Shown here in pieces: positions 58,540-64,000 of a stretch of 64,000 nt of DNA. Source of the stretch: Wurfbainia villosa (taxonomy: Eukaryota; Streptophyta; Magnoliopsida; Zingiberales; Zingiberaceae). The notes under the pieces are model-generated. The model was not told where the DNA came from. It worked only from the letters and a program-made list of their open reading frames with translations, and did no database searches. Numbering within the stretch: position 1 is the stretch's first letter; the number at the start of each line of letters is the position of its first letter. Where the stretch lies: NCBI GenBank assembly GCA_025175895.1, contig CM046005.1, forward strand, positions 61,280,325 to 61,344,324, written 5' to 3'. The position numbers and the translations under genes were made by a program.

Positions 58540-59577
58540 GATGTTTGACAATCATTTAAGTTAGGTCTTTTAAAGATACGCATATTATCACATCATGTAT
58601 TCAATTCCAATTCTAACTTAAACATTTCTTCTCCCCCTTTGACACACATCAAAAAAGAGAAGAATGATAAAAACATATATATCATGAAGGAGTGTGTAAC
58701 AATCTTGAACTAAGGCATAGATTTAAAGACTGAACTCCCCCTTAATCCAAGATATAAAATACATGTGGAGCTAAAGTCATCAAACAATTTGAAAGTTTAA
58801 AACCTAACTTTGCACCAACAATGTAAATTTTTAGAGGAGAAAGATATATTTTGTGAAACTCCCTCTAAAACATGGCATTAAACAGTCATATACGTTGTTT
58901 AGACTCAATACTATCATGCTATTGCTTTAGGATATCAACACTACCCTAAACCTTAGAAAATGAGACTGATTTTCCGAAACCACAGTGTATCGGTCAACTG
59001 GTGTCTGAACCAGTCGACTGATATACCTGTAACACGAAAATCAGCCTTTTCAGACCAAATTCAGAAATGCGTCAGAAATTCTAGAAACCTCGAAAAATCA
59101 TGAAAATTTGTGTACACATTTCTGAAATCATACTTTATCAAAGAAAAATATTTTGAAAAATATATGTTTTCCAGATTTCAATATTGATACAAATTTGGAA
59201 ATTAGCAAGAAGTTCTAAAATTTTGCAAACTTTGTATCACTTTTGTGTTTCACTTGAAAATAGTTTTGCAAAGTATGATAAACATAGTTTAAAATATGTT
59301 TTATTTGACATTTCCAATCATGTTCTTGGAGCTATATGCACATCAATTGTGTATAAGTCTTCCCAATGATTGGTCCAATTAAGGATTAATGTCTCTAGAT
59401 GACACTTTGGTCCATAGTAATGCATCATAACAAGCATGATGAACCAAGTGCATCTTCCTATCATCTCACATGTTGTCTAGGTGGCTCAATACAAAAATCA
59501 TGGTTTCTTAGGTATTTTGTGAGATGGTTAAATGTATAAAACCTAGTATTTCTATAGAATCATGCAAACCTACACCT
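58540..59577 (-). other. Non-coding region between pol and 3' LTR, S-c
   Basis: About 1 kb of AT-rich sequence with extra polypurine tracts and one CAGTCGACTG near 59017. No env-like frame is seen; some Sireviruses have one at this place. Confidence 0.7.
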
Positions 59578-62247
59578 TCACTCAACCAAGCACATTCCAA
59601 GTTCTCTCCTAAGTGATGAAAATTCTACTTCGGGGAGAGCCTTGGTAAATATATCGGCTAAGTTGGACTTGGATTCAATATAATTGAGCTCAATATCCCC
59701 CTTAGCCACATGGTCTCTAATGAAGTGATGCTTCACTTCAATGTGCTTGGTCCTAGAGTGATGCACCGGGTTTTTGGTCAAGTTAATGGTGCTTACATTA
59801 TCACAAAATACTTTCATGTTGGAGTAATATAGCTCATAATCTTCTAGGGTATGTTTCATCCATAAGAGTTGAGCTACACAACCACCCATAGCCACATATT
59901 CGGCCTCGGTGGTGGATAAAGCAACACAAGGTTGCTTCCTACTACTCCAACTCACTAGGGAAGACCCAAGGAATTGGCATCCACCACTAGTACTCTTCCG
60001 ATCCAATTTGCAACCGGCATAATCGGAATCGGTGTACCCAATTAAATCAAAAGACCTAGTCCTAGGGTACCATAGACCTACATTTAGTGTGCCCTTGACA
60101 TATCTTAAAATTCTTTTAACGACAACTAAATGAGATTCCTTAGCACATGATTGATACCTAGCACACATACCAACAAATAATATGTCGGGTCTACTAGCGG
60201 TTAAATACAAGAGGCTACCAATCATGCTTCTATAAAGGGTAAGATCTATTTGTTTTCCTTCACTATCACTATCTATTTTGGTATTGGTTGCCATTGGAGT
60301 TGACACTACCTTAGCATTTTCTAAACCAAATTTCTTAATCATTTCCTTAGCATATTTGGTTTGATAAATGTAAATTCCTTCACTAGTTTGTTTAACTTGC
60401 AAACCTAGGAAGAAATTTAATTCTCCAACTAGACTCATCTCAAACTCTTTTTCCATATTTTGAATAAAGTCTTGAAGAAGCTCATCATTTGTTGACCCAA
60501 AGATAATGTCATCAACATACACTTGGGCTACAAAGATGTCCTTAGATGTTGACTTTATAAAGAGAGTTTGATCTATACTACCCCTTTTGAAATCCTTAGA
60601 GATTAGGAAAGTTGACAATCTTTCATACCAAGCCTGGGGAGCTTGTTTCAAACCATATAAGGCTTTCCTAAGCTTGTAGACATGGTTTGGGTAGTCCATA
60701 TTTTCAAACCCGGGAGGTTGTTCTACATACACCTCTTCCTTAATAAACCCATTTAGGAATGCCGATTTGACATCCATTTGATGGAGTTTGAAACCCATAT
60801 AGGAGGCATATGCTAAAAGTATTCTAATGGACTCTAATCTAGCAACCGGGGCATATGTTTCATCATAATCAAGTCCTTCAACTTGATTAAAATCCCTTGC
60901 AACTAATCGTGCTTTATTTCTAGTGATATTCCCTTGGTCATCTAGTTTGTTCCTAAAAACCCATCTTGTAGTAATAATTGTGTTTTCACTTGGTCTAGGA
61001 ACTAACTCCCACACTTGACTCCTATCAAATTGAGCCAATTCATCTTGCATTGCTAAGATCCAATCCGGATCAAGTAATGCATCTTTAATGGTTTTGGGCT
61101 CAATTTGAGAAATTAGAGCTATATGACTAGTGGGGTCCCTATGGAATGACCTAGTCCTAACTCCTTGAGATAATTCACCCACAATTTGATCTAATGGGTG
61201 ACTTTGATGAACTCTTATGATTCTAGGAGGTGTATCAAGTTGAGTTTGATCATGATTAACTTCAATCCTAAGTTCATCATCGGAGTCATCCCTTACTCCC
61301 CCTTGATCCAATCCTCCCCCTCCTAAGTTTAAATCTTGAAATTGTTTGGTAATTTCTTGATTTTCATTGTTTATGTCATCATCAATAGGGGATTTTCTAG
61401 GGTATGTATTTGAAGTTTCATCAAATTGAACATTTGAAGATTCTTCAATCTTTTGAGTCCTTTTATTGTAAACTCTATATCCTACACTAGTGGATGAGTA
61501 TCCAACTAGGATTCCCTCATCCGCTTTGGACTCAAATTTACTTAGGTTATCTTTGGTATTTAAGATATAGACTTTACATCCAAAGACCTTAAAATAATGA
61601 ATTGTTGGAATTATACCATTCCACAATTCAAATGGAGTTTTTCCTAAAAACCTATGAATTAATACCCTATTTTGGATATAGCAAGCGGTATTAACCGCTT
61701 CCGCCCACAAGTAGCTAGGTAAGGAATATGCATTAAGCATTGTCCTAGCCGCTTCTTGTAGGGCACAATTTTTTCTTTCCACAACCCCATTTTGTTGGGG
61801 TGTTTTAGGACAAGAAAATTCATGCTTGTACCCTTGTTCTAAGCAAAAAGTTGAAAAGTTAGAATTCTCAAACTCTCCACCATGATCACTACGGATCCGG
61901 TTGATTTTGAGTTTTCTTTCATTTTCTACTCTTTTGCTAAATCCTATGATTATTTCTAAGGTTTCATCCTTATTTTTCAAGAAAAACACCCAAGTAAACC
62001 TAGAAAAATCATCTACTATTACCAAGCAATATTTACTACCAATTATAGATGGGGTACTATGGCAATCAAATAAATCCATATGTAGTAATTCTAATGGTAA
62101 AGCGGTACTAAGTAAATTTTTACCTTTGTGTGATGTTTTTGATTGTTTCCCTTCTTGACAAGAATCACACATCTTGTCCTTGAGATATTCGACTCTAGGC
62201 AATCCTTTGACTAGCTTTAATTTTGCTATTTTGGTTATATTCTTCAT
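59578..62247 (-). CDS. Pol of S-c: integrase, reverse transcriptase, RNase H
   Basis: An 889-codon open frame. The ATG at 62247 is an internal Met (LGHINMKN); the real frame comes from upstream. Integrase: zinc-site cysteines 27 and 30; catalytic D58, D121, E157 (D-x62-D-x35-E). IN-RT linker about 270-380. RT: about 400-650, with MDVKSAFLNG (Asp 492), YGLKQAPQAW and YVDD (577-580). RNase H: about 730-870, with TDSDYAG (Asp 740), STTEAEY (Glu 781) and CDN (Asp 816). All catalytic residues are present. The proteins act in the cytoplasmic particle (RT, RNase H) and nucleus (integrase). The frame ends LGMCLVE. It is the most complete Pol here, probably functional apart from the stop at 62272. Confidence 0.95.
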   Translation of the reverse strand: MKNITKIAKLKLVKGLPRVEYLKDKMCDSCQEGKQSKTSHKGKNLLSTALPLELLHMDLFDCHSTPSIIGSKYCLVIVDDFSRFTWVFFLKNKDETLEIIIGFSKRVENERKLKINRIRSDHGGEFENSNFSTFCLEQGYKHEFSCPKTPQQNGVVERKNCALQEAARTMLNAYSLPSYLWAEAVNTACYIQNRVLIHRFLGKTPFELWNGIIPTIHYFKVFGCKVYILNTKDNLSKFESKADEGILVGYSSTSVGYRVYNKRTQKIEESSNVQFDETSNTYPRKSPIDDDINNENQEITKQFQDLNLGGGGLDQGGVRDDSDDELRIEVNHDQTQLDTPPRIIRVHQSHPLDQIVGELSQGVRTRSFHRDPTSHIALISQIEPKTIKDALLDPDWILAMQDELAQFDRSQVWELVPRPSENTIITTRWVFRNKLDDQGNITRNKARLVARDFNQVEGLDYDETYAPVARLESIRILLAYASYMGFKLHQMDVKSAFLNGFIKEEVYVEQPPGFENMDYPNHVYKLRKALYGLKQAPQAWYERLSTFLISKDFKRGSIDQTLFIKSTSKDIFVAQVYVDDIIFGSTNDELLQDFIQNMEKEFEMSLVGELNFFLGLQVKQTSEGIYIYQTKYAKEMIKKFGLENAKVVSTPMATNTKIDSDSEGKQIDLTLYRSMIGSLLYLTASRPDILFVGMCARYQSCAKESHLVVVKRILRYVKGTLNVGLWYPRTRSFDLIGYTDSDYAGCKLDRKSTSGGCQFLGSSLVSWSSRKQPCVALSTTEAEYVAMGGCVAQLLWMKHTLEDYELYYSNMKVFCDNVSTINLTKNPVHHSRTKHIEVKHHFIRDHVAKGDIELNYIESKSNLADIFTKALPEVEFSSLRRELGMCLVE

Positions 62248-62271
62248 GTTTATGTGACCTAGTCTCCTATG

Positions 62272-62631
62272 TCAAAGCCAACTTTCTTCCTCTTTTGCAA
62301 TAAGACACTTAGTGGAAGGATTAGTAGCATAAGATAAATCAACATAATATATATTTGATTTTCTAAAGCCTACTAACATGCAATCATTTATAGTTTTGTG
62401 TCTTATAAAGCATTTTGAGGAATCAAACTTAACATCAAAATTTGCATCACATAATTGGCTTACACTAAGTAAGTTAAATTTCATATTTTTAACTAATAGA
62501 ACTTTATGAATAGCAAGATTGGGAGATACCTCAATGGTGCCCTTTCCTAGAATTTTAAGTTTATTGCCAAATGACACTTTTCCTTTGCTAGTATGGTTGA
62601 TAGTGGAGAATTTTCTCTCATCCCCGGTCAT
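62272..62631 (-). pseudogene. Protease and IN N-terminus of S-c
   Basis: In the same frame as the 889-codon part, separated by TGA at 62272-62274 in the LWHRRLGHIN-type motif, where copia proteins usually have Trp. The protease active site (V-D-S-G-C) lies just upstream near 62650, outside this Met-initiated stretch but in the same frame. The segment NLLSVSQLCDANFDVKF is typical of the PR-IN junction in Sirevirus/Tork-type copia elements. Confidence 0.88.
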
Positions 62632-62679
62632 ATGCTTTGAGCACCCACTATCAACTATCCATAAGCTTGGTTCTTCTAC

Positions 62680-64000
62680 CTATATCACATGAAAAATACA
62701 ATCCTTAGGTACCCAAATCTTAGGACCACTAGCATCAATTATAAATTTTTTAGGTACCCATGCTTTTCTCCCCTTGCTTTTAATCATGGATTTTCTACTA
62801 ACTAGGGATGCAAATGCTACCTCTTTCTCCTTAGGTCTATATCCTAAACCGGCCTTATTGTAAATTGCCCTTTGGTCCTTAATAATCATATCTAGATATT
62901 TAGAACCATTGGTGAACTTTTCTAGGCATATTCTTAATTTACTTATTTCTTTTCTTAACTCATCATTTTCATCCCTAAGAGTACAATCATTATCACTAGA
63001 TGATTTATCACATGATGCATCTATATTCTTAAATGATTTGATTTCTAATTTTAGATCTTTAATCCTAGTTTTTGATCTATTTAAAGCATTTTGTAAACAT
63101 GCAATAGTTTTATAAAGTAAATCTACTTTGGGTGAGTCATTTACTTCATCATCATCACTTGATGATGATTCATCACTTGAAGAGGAAGAAGACTCCTCGC
63201 TTGAGCTTCCGGTTTCTTCCAATGCCATGAGGGCTAAGTTCCGGGTTGAATGGCAAACTTCTTCATCATCGGTAGACTCCTCCATACTTAGAGTATCCCA
63301 CGTTTGTGCCATCATCGCCTCCTTCTTCTTCTTTTCCTTCTTTTCCTTCTTCTTCTTATCCTTCTCCTCCTTTTTCTTTAGTTCCGGGCAATTTGGCTTT
63401 ATGTTCCTTTTCTTGTTACAACCAAAACACGTCACGTTAGAAATAGAATTTGAATTGTTAGAAGATTTACCTCTTGAGGATTGAAACATCCTCTTCACAT
63501 CTTTCTTGGTGAGCCTCCTTGACTTCCCACCAAATTTCTTGACGTAGTGTGCTACCTCACTTGCCGACAACTCATCCTCACTACTTGATGAGTCCTCCTC
63601 GGATTCAGATGAGGAAGACACCTCCTTCTTTTCCTTTTTCTTCTTCTCCTTCTTTCCTACAAAAAGAGCTATACCCTTCTCTTTGGATGAAGTGTTAGCT
63701 TGTTCATGCAATTGAAATTCACAAAATAACTCATCTAATTTAACTAATGAAAGATCCCTAGAAACCTTATAGGCATCTACCATTGAGGCCCATAAGGTGG
63801 TCCTAGGGAAGGCTTGTAGTACATACCTCACAAGGTCTCGGTTGTCGACCTTTTCACCTATAACGTGTAGTCCGTTGACTACTTCCTTGAAGCGCCCGTG
63901 CATTTGGCTCACGGTTTCGTTTGTCTTCATAGTGAAGCTTTGGAGTTGGCCAATCAAAAGGTCCCTCTTGGCCCTTCTTGTCTCTTTGGATCCTTCATTG
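62680..64000 (-). CDS. Gag of S-c (start beyond window)
   Basis: Open to the window end. From the Met at 63957: UBN2-type Gag (FPRTTLWASMVDAYKVSRDL near 50-70), lysine-rich and serine/aspartate-rich tracts (100-130), zinc-knuckle region C177, C180, N185, C190 (the expected His is Asn), a long lysine run (200-215), an acidic serine run (250-275), a coiled coil (about 285-345), and the tail QRAIYNKAGLGYRP...AWVPK. The frame ends at TAG 62680-62682, directly followed in frame by protease. It forms the particle and binds RNA. The long basic/acidic tail is usual for Sirevirus Gag. Confidence 0.9.
   Translation of the reverse strand, partial: NEGSKETRRAKRDLLIGQLQSFTMKTNETVSQMHGRFKEVVNGLHVIGEKVDNRDLVRYVLQAFPRTTLWASMVDAYKVSRDLSLVKLDELFCEFQLHEQANTSSKEKGIALFVGKKEKKKKEKKEVSSSSESEEDSSSSEDELSASEVAHYVKKFGGKSRRLTKKDVKRMFQSSRGKSSNNSNSISNVTCFGCNKKRNIKPNCPELKKKEEKDKKKKEKKEKKKKEAMMAQTWDTLSMEESTDDEEVCHSTRNLALMALEETGSSSEESSSSSSDESSSSDDDEVNDSPKVDLLYKTIACLQNALNRSKTRIKDLKLEIKSFKNIDASCDKSSSDNDCTLRDENDELRKEISKLRICLEKFTNGSKYLDMIIKDQRAIYNKAGLGYRPKEKEVAFASLVSRKSMIKSKGRKAWVPKKFIIDASGPKIWVPKDCIFHVI

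Larger units (their letters stand above)
57344..64000 (-). mobile_element. S-c: Sirevirus-like element, nearly intact, continues right
   Basis: Minus-strand element with 3' LTR, PPTs, about 1 kb of non-coding 3' region, pol and gag. The 5' LTR and gag start are beyond 64000. It is inserted in C1-e RNase H; the predicted TSD is ATCTC (57339-57343). Only two stop codons interrupt the visible gag-pol, so this is probably the youngest S element. Confidence 0.92.

Noticed and set aside
58526..59577. env-like gene between pol and 3' LTR of S-c
   Set aside because: No frame above about 60 codons in the sense direction and no membrane-type segment.

Overview
The window is repeat-dense DNA from a flowering plant with a large genome. 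It holds no recognisable host gene. The evidence is stacked Ty1/copia LTR retrotransposons whose primer-binding sites match the 3' end of plant initiator-Met tRNA, plus scraps of Ty3/gypsy elements. A monocot, perhaps Zingiberales, is a guess from general resemblance and not shown by the sequence.

Three copia groups recur. Family C1 has LTRs of about 1.9-2.06 kb with TATA boxes and a 26-bp tandem repeat just upstream; all five copies are on the minus strand. Family C2 has 1.8-kb LTRs and a 1.6-kb leader with (AT)n and ATGCAT-rich repeats. Group S is Sirevirus-like, with 1.1-1.45 kb LTRs, several polypurine tracts before the 3' LTR, a long lysine/serine-rich Gag, and CAGTCGACTG palindromes in the LTRs.

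Layout. 1-5176: C1-a (minus), 5' LTR plus gag/PR/IN, inserted into S-a. 5177-8117: 3' end and 3' LTR of S-a (plus), itself inserted into C1-b. 8118-10690: C1-b (minus), PR/gag, leader, truncated LTR. 10691-11118: probable Ty3-type LTR fragment. 11119-11392: leader scrap of another S element. 11394-53631: S-b, a gag-only Sirevirus-like element, with C1-c (14615-51358) inside its gag, C1-d (22586-50542) inside the right LTR of C1-c, and a C2 composite (28087-47000) inside the gag of C1-d. Each of these three insertions has an exact 5-bp target-site duplication: GTGGC, CGATC and GTTTC. 53632-54760: Ty3/gypsy gag fragment. 54761-57343: C1-e, 3' LTR and RNase H. 57344-64000: S-c (minus), the least damaged element, with an 889-codon IN-RT-RNase H reading frame; it interrupts C1-e and runs off the window.

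The C2 composite is the most unusual part. It carries pieces of at least five LTRs and three internal regions, in both orientations. They form an imperfect palindrome (about 30241-39170) of two gag-pol copies head to head, followed by a complete LTR and a third gag-PR-IN copy.

All proteins are retrotransposon Gag or Pol: nucleocapsid, aspartic protease, DDE integrase, reverse transcriptase and RNase H. Nearly every copy is broken by nonsense codons, frameshifts or deletions, so most can only be mobilised in trans if at all. Coordinates of LTR ends, PBS and TSDs were read base by base; junctions inside the C2 composite are accurate to about 10 bases.
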